Below, piece after piece: positions 45,125 through 53,892 of a stretch of DNA of 64,000 nucleotides (within the stretch, counting starts at the first letter, position 1; the number at the start of each line of letters is the position of its first letter). The notes beneath the pieces were generated by a model that made no database searches, had not been told where the DNA came from, and saw nothing but the letters and a program-made list of their open reading frames with translations. Origin of the DNA: Streptomyces eurythermus. GTDB lineage: Bacteria > Actinomycetota > Actinomycetes > Streptomycetales > Streptomycetaceae. The translations under genes and the position numbers were made by a program. The DNA is taken from positions 434,001-498,000 of the forward strand of contig NZ_BMSK01000004.1 in assembly GCF_014649115.1 (NCBI RefSeq), in the 5' to 3' direction.

Positions 45125-46369
45125 TCACTGCCTGGTGCCGGCTCGCAGCACCAGCGCCGAGTTCGACCCCATGAGTCCGCGGCTGAGCACCAGGGCCGTG
45201 CGCGGTTCGGCGACGCGGGCGTGGCCGGTCACGAGGTCGAGGTCGTGGCAGACGTCGAAGACGTTCGGCGTCGGCGGGATCAGGCCGTGCTCCATCGCCA
45301 GCACGGCCGCTGCGGTGTCCAGCACGGGGGCCGCGCAGTAGCCGCGGCCGATCCCGGTCTTCGGCGCGGTGACCGGGACCCGGGCGGCGTGCGGACCGAG
45401 GGCGTCGGCGAGCGCCAGCGCCTCGGCCCGGTCGGCCTCCGGCACCCCGAGGGCGTCGGCGAAGACGACGTCGATCTCCTCGGGGGCGCACCCGGCCTCC
45501 GCCAGGGCCTGCCGGATGGCGTGCGCGAGGCCGTCGCGGGACTCCGCCCAGCGGGAGGCGCCGGTGAAGGTGGCCCCGTGGCCCGCGACGACGGCCCGGA
45601 TGCCGGCGCCGCGGTCCTCGGCGGTGCCCGCCGCCTCGATGACGAGCATGGCGCCGCCCTCGGCCGGCACGAATCCGCACGCCCCCTCGGTGAAGGGGCG
45701 GTAGGCCCGGGTGGGGTCGGTCTCCCGGCTCAGTTCCGCGTAGCCCAGCTGGCAGACCATCGAGTACGGCGCGAGCGGCGCCTCGGTGGAGCCGGCCACG
45801 ATCACGTCGGTGCCGCGGCGCACCGCCCGGGCCGCGTGGGCGAGGGCGTCCAGTCCGCCGGCCTCGTCGGAGGCGACGACCGAGCAGGGCCCCTTGAAGC
45901 CGCGGCGGATGGAGACCTGGCCGGTGCTGGCGGCGTAGAACCAGGCGATGGACTGGTACGGCCCGACGAACCGGCTGCCCTTGCCCCACAGTCGCTGCAG
46001 TTCGCGCTGGCCGAACTCGCCGCCGCCGGATCCGGCGGCGGTGACCACGCCGATGGAGTACGGCGCGTCCGGGATGCAGGACGGCGCCAGCCGGGCGTCG
46101 TCCAGCGCGAAGTCGGCTGCGGCCATGGCGTAGTGCGTGAACCGGTCGGTCTGGACGAGGAAGCGCTCCTCGATGGTGGCCGCCGGGTCGAAGGCGCGGA
46201 CCTCACCGGCCACCTTCAGGGGAAGGTGCTCGCAGCCCTCGCGGGTCACCCGGTCGAGGACGCTGAGGCCCTCCTGGGTCGCCTTCCAGAAGGTGTCGGT
46301 GCTGGTGCCGTTGGGTGCGACCACCCCGATGCCGGTGATGGCCGCCTGCCGGTCCTTCGGTTCGCTCAT
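45125..46369 (-). CDS. Ketosynthase chain-length factor (KS-beta), whiE ORFIV-like
   Basis: A 414-residue KS-like subunit that pairs with KS-alpha and sets chain length. The position aligned with the KS-alpha nucleophile is Glu169 in VVASDEAGGLDAL; antibiotic CLFs usually have Gln there. VEFGQREL-like segments, ACGFVPAEGGAMLVIE and NSALVLRAG are as expected. It starts 9 bases after the KS-alpha stop, so the heterodimer partners are made together. Confidence 0.93.
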   Translation of the reverse strand: MSEPKDRQAAITGIGVVAPNGTSTDTFWKATQEGLSVLDRVTREGCEHLPLKVAGEVRAFDPAATIEERFLVQTDRFTHYAMAAADFALDDARLAPSCIPDAPYSIGVVTAAGSGGGEFGQRELQRLWGKGSRFVGPYQSIAWFYAASTGQVSIRRGFKGPCSVVASDEAGGLDALAHAARAVRRGTDVIVAGSTEAPLAPYSMVCQLGYAELSRETDPTRAYRPFTEGACGFVPAEGGAMLVIEAAGTAEDRGAGIRAVVAGHGATFTGASRWAESRDGLAHAIRQALAEAGCAPEEIDVVFADALGVPEADRAEALALADALGPHAARVPVTAPKTGIGRGYCAAPVLDTAAAVLAMEHGLIPPTPNVFDVCHDLDLVTGHARVAEPRTALVLSRGLMGSNSALVLRAGTRQ

Positions 46370-46378
46370 CGTGTGTCC

Positions 46379-47638
46379 TCACTCCCTCGGCCGGGTCAGG
46401 ATCACCGCGGACTGGAAACCCCCGAACCCGCTGCCCACGGACAGCACGCTGGTCAGCTTGCGTTCGCGGGCGACGCGCGGGACGTAGTCCAGGTCGCACT
46501 CCGGGTCGGGGATCTCGTAGTTCGCGGTCGGCGGTACGACCTGCTTGGCGAGGGCCAGCACACAGGCGACCAGTTCGATGGCGCCGATCGCCCCGAGGGA
46601 GTGCCCCACCATGGATTTGATGGAGCTCATCGGGGTGTCGTAGGCGTGGTGGCCGAGCGCCCGCTTCACGGCTGCCGTCTCGTGGCGGTCGTTCTGCCGG
46701 GTGCCGGAGCCGTGCGCGTTGACGTAGTCGATCGCCGTGGGGTCGAGCCGCGCCTGGCCGAGGGCGGTCTCGATGGCCCGCGCCATCTCCAGGCCCTCCT
46801 TGGTCAGGCCGGTCATGTGGTAGGCGTTGCCGAAGGTGGCGTAGCCGCCGAACTCGCAGTACACATGGGCACCGCGGGCCCGGGCGTGCTCCAGCTCCTC
46901 CAGGACGAGCACCGCGCCGCCCTCGCCCATGACGAAGCCGTCACGGTTGTTGTCGAAGGGCCGGGAGGCGTGCGCGGGATCGTCGTTGTTCGGGGACGTG
47001 GCCTTGATCGCGTCGAAGCAGGCCATGGTGATCGGGGATATCGGGGAGTCCGAGGCCCCGGCGACGCATATGTCGGCCCGCCCCTCCTGGACGGTGTGGA
47101 AGGCGTATCCGACGGCGTCGAGTCCGGAGGTGCAGCCGGTGGAGACGGTCTGTACCGGACCCTGTGCGCCGAAACGTTCCGCCACCGCGGAGGCCACGGT
47201 GCTCGGCGAGAACGCCCGGTGCAGCTGCGGCTCCGCCTCGGTGTGGTCGACGTCCCAGCGCTGCCCTCGGTGGCTGACCAGGACGTAGTCGTGCTCCAGG
47301 CGGGTGGTGCCGCCGACGGCGGTGCCCAGGGAGACACCGACCCGCCAGGGGTCCTCCCGGGCCAGGTCGAGACCGGAGTCCCGGACCGCCTCCTCCCCGG
47401 CGACCAGGGCGAACTGTATGTACCGGTCCGCCCGCTGGATCTGTTCCGCGTCCAGGCCGTGCGCGGCGGGGTCGAAGTCGCACTCGGCGGCGATCCGGGA
47501 CCTGAGCCCGGCCGGGTCGAAGAACGTGATGCCCCGCGTCGCGGTACGGCCTTCGGCCAGCAGGTCCCAGAACGCCGGTACGCCGATCCCGCCCGGAGCG
47601 ACGACGCCTATGCCGGTGACCGCCACGCGCCGGGTCAT
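46379..47638 (-). CDS. Beta-ketoacyl synthase KS-alpha, whiE ORFIII-like
   Basis: A 419-residue decarboxylative condensing enzyme of the minimal type II PKS. Nucleophile C169 lies in [16 protein letters not shown], with His in [12 protein letters not shown] and in [14 protein letters not shown]. The ATG at 47638 overlaps the cupin stop by four bases (ATGA), fixing the start despite an open frame upstream to 47881. Order and neighbours match the spore-pigment class; close to WhiE, CurA and Sch-type KS as I recall them. Confidence 0.95.
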   Translation of the reverse strand: MTRRVAVTGIGVVAPGGIGVPAFWDLLAEGRTATRGITFFDPAGLRSRIAAECDFDPAAHGLDAEQIQRADRYIQFALVAGEEAVRDSGLDLAREDPWRVGVSLGTAVGGTTRLEHDYVLVSHRGQRWDVDHTEAEPQLHRAFSPSTVASAVAERFGAQGPVQTVSTGCTSGLDAVGYAFHTVQEGRADICVAGASDSPISPITMACFDAIKATSPNNDDPAHASRPFDNNRDGFVMGEGGAVLVLEELEHARARGAHVYCEFGGYATFGNAYHMTGLTKEGLEMARAIETALGQARLDPTAIDYVNAHGSGTRQNDRHETAAVKRALGHHAYDTPMSSIKSMVGHSLGAIGAIELVACVLALAKQVVPPTANYEIPDPECDLDYVPRVARERKLTSVLSVGSGFGGFQSAVILTRPRE

Positions 47639-48078
47639 GAGCGGACCTGTTCCCGGCCGGCGGGCTCGGCGACGGCGGTGGCCAGGGGCTGCGCCGTCTC
47701 CTCGGTGTCGACGTGGCCGAGGGCCGGCCGCGGGGCGAGCGGGCCCAGGTGGAAGACGAGGCGCGCCTCCACCTTGCCGACGTTGCGGAACCGGTGGCGC
47801 ATGTTGATGGGGATCATCAGCCCCTGCTCGGGCCGCAGCGGGTGCGGCTCGCCGTCCAGGTCGACCTCCAGCTGCCCGCACAGGACGTAGACGAACTCCT
47901 CGGAGTAGGGGTGGTAGTGCTCGCCGATGCGGTCGCCGGGCTGGACGATGGCCACCCCCATGAAACCGCTGGTGGCGCCCACCGTGCTCGGGGTGAGCAT
48001 GGCGCGCAGATCACCGCCGCGCCGGGTGTTGGGCTCGATCTCGCTCAGGTCCACGATCTTCGGAAGGGGTTTGATCAC
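47635..48078 (-). CDS. Cupin-domain polyketide accessory protein (whiE ORFII-like)
   Basis: A 147-residue small cupin. The barrel motifs are visible in [29 protein letters not shown] and [15 protein letters not shown], with His/Glu metal ligands. Homologues stand second in whiE-like clusters and near TcmJ in tetracenomycin clusters; the exact step is unknown, though they improve correct cyclisation. It overlaps KS-alpha by four bases. Confidence 0.92.
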   Translation of the reverse strand: MIKPLPKIVDLSEIEPNTRRGGDLRAMLTPSTVGATSGFMGVAIVQPGDRIGEHYHPYSEEFVYVLCGQLEVDLDGEPHPLRPEQGLMIPINMRHRFRNVGKVEARLVFHLGPLAPRPALGHVDTEETAQPLATAVAEPAGREQVRS

Positions 48079-48113
48079 GGTGTTCCTCCGTTGGTTGGGC
48101 CGGCCCGCGGGGG

Positions 48114-49187
48114 TCAGGCGTCGGGCGAACGGCGGTCGGTGACGAGGTCCATGCCGACGGGCTCGCCGTCCAGCAGTGCCTCCAGCCCGGCCGGGTGTCC
48201 GGGCTCCGGCGGGGCGCCGGGGCCGGGGCGTACGTCGAGCAGCCGGACGACGACGTCGTCGCGCTGGAAGATCGTGCTGCGCAGCACGGGGCTGTCCGGG
48301 TCGTCCGCCGCCGCCTCGTCCCGCTGGGCGAGCAGCTCCGCCAGCCGCATCCCGGCGCCCGGCCGGGCCGGGTAGTACCGGGCCAGCCGCTCGCCCTCGG
48401 TCAGCTCGTCCGCGGTGACGTGGTGCACGGCGGGCAGCGCCGCCCGGGTGAAGAACACCCGCGCGGACTCCTGGTCGTTCAGGTCCCGCTCCTGCTCCAG
48501 ATAGGGGTTGATGGCCTCCTCCACGGCCCGCACCTCGGGCTGCCGGGCGACGTGGCGCAGCGCCGCGAGCAGGTCACCGCGCACCTCGATGGCCCGCACC
48601 ACCCGGTTGCCGTGCATGAACAGGGAGGTCCGGCACAGCCGGGTGGTCTCGTCGACCCGGGCCCGGGGCGAGGCGTAGTCCGCCAGGATCCGCTTCACCT
48701 CCGCCTCGCTGCCGGGCCGCACCGTGAAGGTGAGCGCGTGCCGGATCACCCCGTCACCGATCCGGGGGGACGCCTGGAGCCGGCGGCGCTCGGCGGAGAC
48801 GGCGGCCTCTCCCCCGGTCTCGCGGACGACGTGGAAGCGCAGCGACCGGGTGTCCCGTACGCAGCTGTGCAGCGGCTCCACCATCCGCACGTGCTCCTCG
48901 CTGTTCACCCAGGTGAGGAACGGCGGGGCGCTCTCCCACTCGCTGGTGATGAGCCATTGGGAGGGGTTCTCGATGGACTGGCACAGCTGGTCGCTGACGT
49001 GGCCCGGGACCTGCGCCACCTGGTTGCACAGCTGTTCGTAGGCCTCCAGGAACTGCTGCTGGGCGCCGTCGTGGACGTCCACCAGGAGGACGACCCGCAG
49101 GCGGGAGCCGTCGAACACCGACTGGGAGACCCGCTTCGACACCTGGCGCGTCGAGGGGGCCGAGGGCTTTTCCGACAAGGTGGTCAT
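48114..49187 (-). CDS. SchA/CurD-like protein (whiE ORFI-like)
   Basis: A 357-residue protein with two alpha/beta-barrel (ABM-like) repeats, at about 25-120 ([25 protein letters not shown]) and 145-235 ([23 protein letters not shown]), and a C-terminal SchA/CurD-like domain (residues about 265-345). It is the first gene of whiE-type pigment operons; function unknown, possibly an oxygenase or scaffold. The ATG at 49187 has GGAG 11 bases upstream; a GTG at 49196 is closer to it but with only two bases spacing. Confidence 0.88.
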   Translation of the reverse strand: MTTLSEKPSAPSTRQVSKRVSQSVFDGSRLRVVLLVDVHDGAQQQFLEAYEQLCNQVAQVPGHVSDQLCQSIENPSQWLITSEWESAPPFLTWVNSEEHVRMVEPLHSCVRDTRSLRFHVVRETGGEAAVSAERRRLQASPRIGDGVIRHALTFTVRPGSEAEVKRILADYASPRARVDETTRLCRTSLFMHGNRVVRAIEVRGDLLAALRHVARQPEVRAVEEAINPYLEQERDLNDQESARVFFTRAALPAVHHVTADELTEGERLARYYPARPGAGMRLAELLAQRDEAAADDPDSPVLRSTIFQRDDVVVRLLDVRPGPGAPPEPGHPAGLEALLDGEPVGMDLVTDRRSPDA

Positions 49188-49286
49188 GCTGCGCACATCT
49201 CCTTCACGGGGGCAGAGGCACGCCGGCCGCCGAATGACGCGACGTCAGCGCTTCTTGATCCTGTGCCGCTTGTGCCGGGTCGCGCG

Positions 49287-49307
49287 ACTCGCGTGAACCA
49301 CGCGGGT
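49287..49307. promoter_or_regulatory. Palindrome in the divergent pigment-cluster promoter region
   Basis: ACTCGCGTG (49287-49295), AAC, then CACGCGGGT (49299-49307): inverted arms match at 8 of 9 positions. It sits almost midway in the 202-bp spacer between the ORFI and hydroxylase starts, and so could control both directions. In S. coelicolor these two promoters fire late in sporulation; no sigma-F-type element was recognised here. Confidence 0.4.
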
Positions 49308-49389
49308 GATTGAGCACGCGAAAGCCGTCCCACAGGGCACACAAACACCGATGCGCCCCGCATCCCGAACCTTCGCCTCTGGAGCCCTG

Positions 49390-51048
49390 ATGCAGCAGAA
49401 AGCCGATCACCGGGTGCCCGTCCTCGTCGTGGGCGGCTCCCTGGTGGGCCTGTCCCTCTCCCTGTTCCTGGGCCGTCTCGGCGTACCGCACATGCTCGTC
49501 GAGCGGCACTCCGGGACCTCGATCCACCCGCGTGGCCGCGGCAACAACCTGCGCACGATGGAGCTGTTCCGGGTGGCCGGCATCGAGCCGGACATCAAGG
49601 CGGCGGCCTCGCTGCTCGCGGACAACCACGGCATCCTGCAGACCCCCACGCTGGCGGGTGACGCCGGGGAGTGGCTGTTCCGGCACATCGACCCGGGTGG
49701 CGGACTCGCGAAGTTCAGCCCCACCACGTGGTGCCTGTGCAGCCAGAACGACCTGGAGCCGGTGCTGCTGAAGGGGGCCCGGGCGCTCGGCGGCGACCTG
49801 CGCTACTACCACGAGCTGGAGTCCTTCTCCCAGGACCCCGAAGGAGTGACGGCGTACGTCCGGGACCGCGACAGCGACGAGCTGTACACGGTCCGCGCCG
49901 ACTACCTGGCGGCCTGTGACGGCCCGCGCAGCCCCGTGCGGCGCCGGCTCGGCATCGGGCAGAGCGGCCCCGGCGACCTGTTCGCCAACGTCAGCGTCAC
50001 CTTCCGGTCCAAGCTGCTCGCCGAGGCCGTCCGCGACCGGCACTTCATCTGCTGCTACCTCACCAACCCGGAGGCCGACGGCGCGCTGCTGCCCGTCGAC
50101 AACAAGGAGCACTGGGTCTTCCACGCGCCCTGGCACCCCGAGCACGGCGAGCGGCTGGAGGAGTTCACCGAGGAACGCCTCCAGCGGCACATCCGGCTGG
50201 CCACCGGGGTGCCGGACCTCGACGTCGAGATCACCGGGAAGGCGTCCTGGCGGGCGGCGGAACGGGTCGCCGAGCGGTACACGGCCGGCCGGGTGCTGCT
50301 CGCCGGGGACTCGGCCCACGAGATGTCACCGACCGGCGCGTTCGGCTCCAACACCGGCATCCAGGACGCGCACAACCTGGCCTGGAAGCTGGCCGCCGTG
50401 CTCGACGGCTGGGCCGGGCCCGAGCTGCTGGAGACCTACGACACCGAGCGCCGGCCGGTCGCCCTGGCCACCAGCGCCCGCGCCTCGGCGCGCTCCGTGG
50501 AGCACAGCCACCCCGGCTTCGCCCCGACCCCGGGCGTCGGCGGCGGCCCGCGCAGCGGCATCCTCCCGGTGGTCCTCGCCTACCGCTATCTGGAGGGCGC
50601 CGTCCTGGACGCCGACCCGGCCCAGCCGGTCGTACCCGACGGGGTGCGGCTGACCGCGGACCCCGGCAGCCGGGCTCCGCACCTGTGGCTGCGGCGGGCG
50701 GGCGAACGGCTCTCCACGATCGATCTCTACGAGCGCTCGCTGGTCCTTCTCAGCGACGCCGGCTCGGCGGCGGGCGCGGCCTGGGGGACCGCCGCGCGGC
50801 GCGTCGCGGACACGGAGGGGGTACGGCTGGAGGCGTACCGCGTCGGCGCCGGCCCGGACGCCGACCTGACCTACGACGGCGAGGGCCCCGGCGGCGGCAC
50901 CGACTGGGCGGCCCTGCACGGCACGACGGCCGACGGCGCGGTGCTCGTCCGCCCCGACGGCTTCGTGGCCTGGCGCGCACCCGGCACCGTGGCAGACCCG
51001 GAGGCCGAGCTGCGACGGGTGGTGGGGGCGGTGCTGCGCCGGGCGTGA
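49390..51048 (+). CDS. FAD-dependent polyketide hydroxylase (whiE ORFVIII-like)
   Basis: A 552-residue flavoprotein monooxygenase of the PheA/TfdB family that hydroxylates the aromatic polyketide. It has VLVVGGSLVGLSLSLFL (dinucleotide fold), the DG motif ACDGPRSPVRRRLGI, and the GD motif VLLAGDSAHEMSPTGAFGSNTGIQDAHNLAWKLA, then a thioredoxin-like C-terminal domain. The ATG at 49390 is chosen because GGAG precedes it by 5 bases; the frame is open to 49306. It is divergent from the seven-gene operon exactly as whiE ORFVIII. A decayed copy of its 3' end follows at once. Confidence 0.93.
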   Translation: MQQKADHRVPVLVVGGSLVGLSLSLFLGRLGVPHMLVERHSGTSIHPRGRGNNLRTMELFRVAGIEPDIKAAASLLADNHGILQTPTLAGDAGEWLFRHIDPGGGLAKFSPTTWCLCSQNDLEPVLLKGARALGGDLRYYHELESFSQDPEGVTAYVRDRDSDELYTVRADYLAACDGPRSPVRRRLGIGQSGPGDLFANVSVTFRSKLLAEAVRDRHFICCYLTNPEADGALLPVDNKEHWVFHAPWHPEHGERLEEFTEERLQRHIRLATGVPDLDVEITGKASWRAAERVAERYTAGRVLLAGDSAHEMSPTGAFGSNTGIQDAHNLAWKLAAVLDGWAGPELLETYDTERRPVALATSARASARSVEHSHPGFAPTPGVGGGPRSGILPVVLAYRYLEGAVLDADPAQPVVPDGVRLTADPGSRAPHLWLRRAGERLSTIDLYERSLVLLSDAGSAAGAAWGTAARRVADTEGVRLEAYRVGAGPDADLTYDGEGPGGGTDWAALHGTTADGAVLVRPDGFVAWRAPGTVADPEAELRRVVGAVLRRA

Positions 51049-51052
51049 ACCG

Positions 51053-51239
51053 ACCGGAGACGTACCGCGTGGCCACCGGTCCGGACACCGACCTCGGCTA
51101 CGCCAGCCAGAGCCCCGGCGGCGGCCCTGCACGGCACGACGGCCGACGGCGCGGTGCTCGTCCGCCCCGACGGCTTCGTGGCCTGGCGCGCACCCGGCAC
51201 CGGCGACGGGTGGTGGGGGCGGTGCTGCGCAGAGGGTAG
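51053..51239 (+). pseudogene. Decayed second copy of the hydroxylase 3' end
   Basis: The 187 bases after the hydroxylase stop align to its own last 210 or so bases. The segments 50908-50989 and 51121-51202 are identical over 82 bases, and 51012-51039 matches 51203-51230 over 28. The 5' part is diverged (ETYRVATGPDTDLGY against EAYRVGAGPDADLTY). A deletion of about 14 bases shifts the frame and one of 22 bases restores it before a TAG at 51237. It has no start, so it is a remnant of a tandem duplicate or of a second hydroxylase gene. Confidence 0.85.
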
Positions 51240-51316
51240 GCCGACGGACGGCACGCCGAGGGTCACCCGTACCGGTGGTGCGGGTGGCCCTTACGGCGCA
51301 GCCGGCGGGGGCGCCG

Positions 51317-51784
51317 TCAGATACGGACCTCGACGGTCTTGGCGAGGCGGTCGTGCAGGCCGCGGCCGTCGCGGTCCCAGATCAGCGCGGGGACCGCCAG
51401 GCACAGCAGGACGGTGCGCAGCAGGGCGCGGCCCGGGCTGACCGTGCCGGTGCTCAGGGCGACCACCCGGATGCCGAAGAGGCGCTTGCCGGGGGTGCAG
51501 CCGACCGTGCCGACGGTGAGCGCGCTCAGCACGAAGAACACGCCCAGCGCCCAGTTGCTGGTGAGCGCCCCGTTGCCGTGCGTGATCAGGCCGTATGCGA
51601 TCAGGACGCACAGCGCCCAGTCCACGGCGAGCGCGCCGAGCCGCCGTCCGGGCCGTGCGATCGAGTTGGGCCCGTCCTCCGGGAGCCCGAGCTGCTCGCC
51701 CCGGTAACCGAAGTCGGCACCCGCCTCTTCCATGGCCGCGCGCGGGCCGGAGAGCCACGATCCGATTGCCTGCCTGTTGTCCAC
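51317..51784 (-). CDS. RDD-family membrane protein
   Basis: A 155-residue protein with the RDD motif in IARPGRRLGALAVDWALCVLIAYGLI, a second helix (WALGVFFVLSALTV), GCTPGKRLFGIRVV and a third hydrophobic segment (ALLRTVLLCLAVPALIWD). The N-terminal 45 residues are soluble. Role unknown; RDD proteins may move ions or solutes. The GTG at 51784 lies 6 bases after TACCGT on the minus strand, so it is probably leaderless. It is divergent from glnA, and I expect it to be next to the DUF4191 gene in genomes lacking the pigment insertion. Confidence 0.87.
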   Translation of the reverse strand: MDNRQAIGSWLSGPRAAMEEAGADFGYRGEQLGLPEDGPNSIARPGRRLGALAVDWALCVLIAYGLITHGNGALTSNWALGVFFVLSALTVGTVGCTPGKRLFGIRVVALSTGTVSPGRALLRTVLLCLAVPALIWDRDGRGLHDRLAKTVEVRI

Positions 51785-51859
51785 GCGTCCACGGTACTGT
51801 GCCCGGTTTCGGACACTACGCGCAGGGGTGTGCGGGGGCTACGGTGGACACGTGACCGG

Positions 51860-51897
51860 TTAACGTCTGCGAAACAAACGGGTCACGCCCGAGAAAT
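51860..51897 (+). promoter_or_regulatory. GlnR box upstream of glnA
   Basis: Four half-sites in exact 11-bp register: TTAAC (51860-51864), GAAAC (51871-51875), GTCAC (51882-51886) and GAAAT (51893-51897), each pair separated by six bases. This matches the streptomycete GlnR pattern gTnAc-n6-GaAAc repeated. TAGGGT (51908-51913), a good -10, follows, so GlnR would sit in an activating position. Confidence 0.85.
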
Positions 51898-51994
51898 CAC
51901 CCGTCCCTAGGGTCGAGACCACCGTGTGCCACCGCACTGGCCGCACGAACGATCTACCACCCCGGCGAGGACGGTCGGGAGTAGGAGGAGCTGG

Positions 51995-53404
51995 ATGTTC
52001 CAGAACGCCGACGAGGCCAAGAAGTTCATCGCGGACGAGGACGTCAAGTTCGTCGACGTCCGCTTCTGCGACCTGCCGGGCGTCATGCAGCACTTCACGG
52101 TGCCCGTTGAGGCGTTCGACCCGGACGAGGAGCTGGCCTTCGACGGATCGTCGATCCGCGGTTTCCAGGCCATCCACGAGTCCGACATGGCTCTGCGTGC
52201 CGACCTGTCCACGGCCCGTGTCGACCCGTTCCGCCGGGACAAGACCCTCAACATCAACTTCTTCATCCACGACCCGATCACGGGCGAGCAGTACTCCCGT
52301 GACCCGCGCAACGTGGCGAAGAAGGCGGAGGCGTACCTGGCGTCGACGGGCATCGCCGACACCGCGTACTTCGGTCCCGAGGCCGAGTTCTACGTCTTCG
52401 ACAGCGTACGTTTCGCCACCTCGGCGAACGAGTCCTTCTACCACATCGACTCCGAGGCGGGTGCCTGGAACACCGGCGCCCTGGAGAACAACCGCGGCTA
52501 CAAGGTCCGCTACAAGGGCGGCTACTTCCCGGTCCCGCCGGTCGACCACTTCGCCGACCTGCGCGCCGAGATCTCCCTGGAGCTGGACAAGCAGGGCCTG
52601 AAGGTCGAGCGCCAGCACCACGAGGTGGGCACCGCCGGCCAGGCGGAGATCAACTACAAGTTCAACACGCTGCTGGCCGCCGCCGACGACCTCCAGCTCT
52701 TCAAGTACATCGTGAAGAACGTGGCCTGGCGCAACGGCAAGACCGCGACCTTCATGCCGAAGCCGATCTTCGGTGACAACGGCTCGGGCATGCACGTGCA
52801 CCAGTCGCTGTGGAGCAACGGCGACCCGCTGTTCTACGACGAGGCCGGGTACGCGGGCCTGTCGGACATGGCCCGCTACTACATCGGCGGCATCCTCAAG
52901 CACGCCCCGTCGCTGCTGGCCTTCACCAACCCGACGGTGAACTCCTACCACCGCCTGGTGCCGGGCTTCGAGGCGCCGATCAACCTGGTGTACTCGCAGC
53001 GCAACCGCTCCGCCGCGATGCGTATCCCGATCACGGGCTCCAACCCGAAGGCCAAGCGCGTCGAGTTCCGCGCGCCCGACTCCTCCGGCAACCCGTACCT
53101 GGCCTTCTCGGCCCTCCTCCTCGCGGGCCTGGACGGCATCAAGAACAAGATCGAGCCGGCCGAGCCGATCGACAAGGACCTGTACGAGCTGGCTCCCGAG
53201 GAGCACGCGAACGTCGCCCAGGTCCCGACCTCGCTGAACGCCGTCCTCGACGCGCTGGAGGCCGACCACGAGTTCCTCCTCCAGGGCGACGTGTTCACGT
53301 CCGACCTGATCGAGACGTGGATCGACTTCAAGCGCACCAACGAGATCGCGCCGCTCCAGCTGCGTCCGCACCCGCACGAGTTCGAGCTGTACTTCGACGT
53401 GTGA
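51995..53404 (+). CDS. glnA: Glutamine synthetase type I (GSI-beta)
   Basis: Makes glutamine from glutamate, ammonium and ATP; the main nitrogen-assimilating enzyme. The 469-residue dodecamer subunit has FDGSSIRGF, the metal and ATP segments [11 protein letters not shown] and [17 protein letters not shown], and Tyr397 in [11 protein letters not shown], the adenylylation site recognised by GlnE. The ATG at 51995 has GGAGGAG upstream. Transcription should be activated by GlnR through the box at 51860. It ends at a perfect 17-bp hairpin. Confidence 0.98.
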   Translation: MFQNADEAKKFIADEDVKFVDVRFCDLPGVMQHFTVPVEAFDPDEELAFDGSSIRGFQAIHESDMALRADLSTARVDPFRRDKTLNINFFIHDPITGEQYSRDPRNVAKKAEAYLASTGIADTAYFGPEAEFYVFDSVRFATSANESFYHIDSEAGAWNTGALENNRGYKVRYKGGYFPVPPVDHFADLRAEISLELDKQGLKVERQHHEVGTAGQAEINYKFNTLLAAADDLQLFKYIVKNVAWRNGKTATFMPKPIFGDNGSGMHVHQSLWSNGDPLFYDEAGYAGLSDMARYYIGGILKHAPSLLAFTNPTVNSYHRLVPGFEAPINLVYSQRNRSAAMRIPITGSNPKAKRVEFRAPDSSGNPYLAFSALLLAGLDGIKNKIEPAEPIDKDLYELAPEEHANVAQVPTSLNAVLDALEADHEFLLQGDVFTSDLIETWIDFKRTNEIAPLQLRPHPHEFELYFDV

Positions 53405-53420
53405 CGGTCCCCGCGCCCAC

Positions 53421-53459
53421 CCGAGGCCCCGCCGCTCCCCGTGAGCGGCGGGGCCTCGG
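53421..53459 (+). terminator. Hairpin after glnA
   Basis: Perfect 17-bp arms (53421-53437 and 53443-53459) with a 5-base loop, followed by TCTTTCC. It starts 16 bases after the glnA stop. Confidence 0.9.
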
Positions 53460-53557
53460 TCTTTCCGGGGCGCTGTGCAACCTTTCCCGGGGCTCAGGCT
53501 TCCTATTGTCGGAGGATCATGCCTCCGCGGTGCCGGACGAGGAAGGTTGCACGGGGT

Positions 53558-53815
53558 ATGGCGGAACAGGACGACTGGGAGCGCGAGTTCGATCACGCGT
53601 GGGTGAACTCGGCCGAGCACAAGGAGCCCTCCGCGCGGGCCCGGATGCTCGCCGCGCGGTGGAAGGAGAACCCGCCGGAGCCGGCGCCCTTCCGTGCCGA
53701 CCCGGACCCGGTGGGCCCGCGCCGGTCCTCCTGGGTGTCGACGGCCGTGGTGCTCGGCTGCGTGGCCGCGGTGATCGTGCTGTTGGGGTACGCGCAGATG
53801 CGCTCCTCCTACTGA
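53558..53815 (+). CDS. Small single-pass membrane protein
   Basis: An 85-residue protein: acidic soluble N-terminal part (MAEQDDWEREFDHAWVNSAEHKEPSARARMLAARWKENPPEP) and one C-terminal transmembrane helix (STAVVLGCVAAVIVLLGYAQM). Function unknown. The ATG at 53558 has AGGAAGG 11 bases upstream. An in-frame ATG at 53519 with GGAGG only three bases before it, after TATTGT (53504-53509), is a possible leaderless or near-leaderless alternative that adds 13 basic residues. Confidence 0.75.
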   Translation: MAEQDDWEREFDHAWVNSAEHKEPSARARMLAARWKENPPEPAPFRADPDPVGPRRSSWVSTAVVLGCVAAVIVLLGYAQMRSSY

Positions 53816-53892
53816 TCCCCTCCCCTCCCCGGGGCGCGGCGGGTGCACACTGGACAGGCGGGGGCGAGTGCCCGACTGCGGGGTGATGCGAG

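Noticed and set aside
50685..51239. A 184-codon frame running through the hydroxylase end and its duplicate
   Set aside because: It reads the intact gene out of frame; only its last part coincides with the frame of the decayed copy, which has no start of its own.
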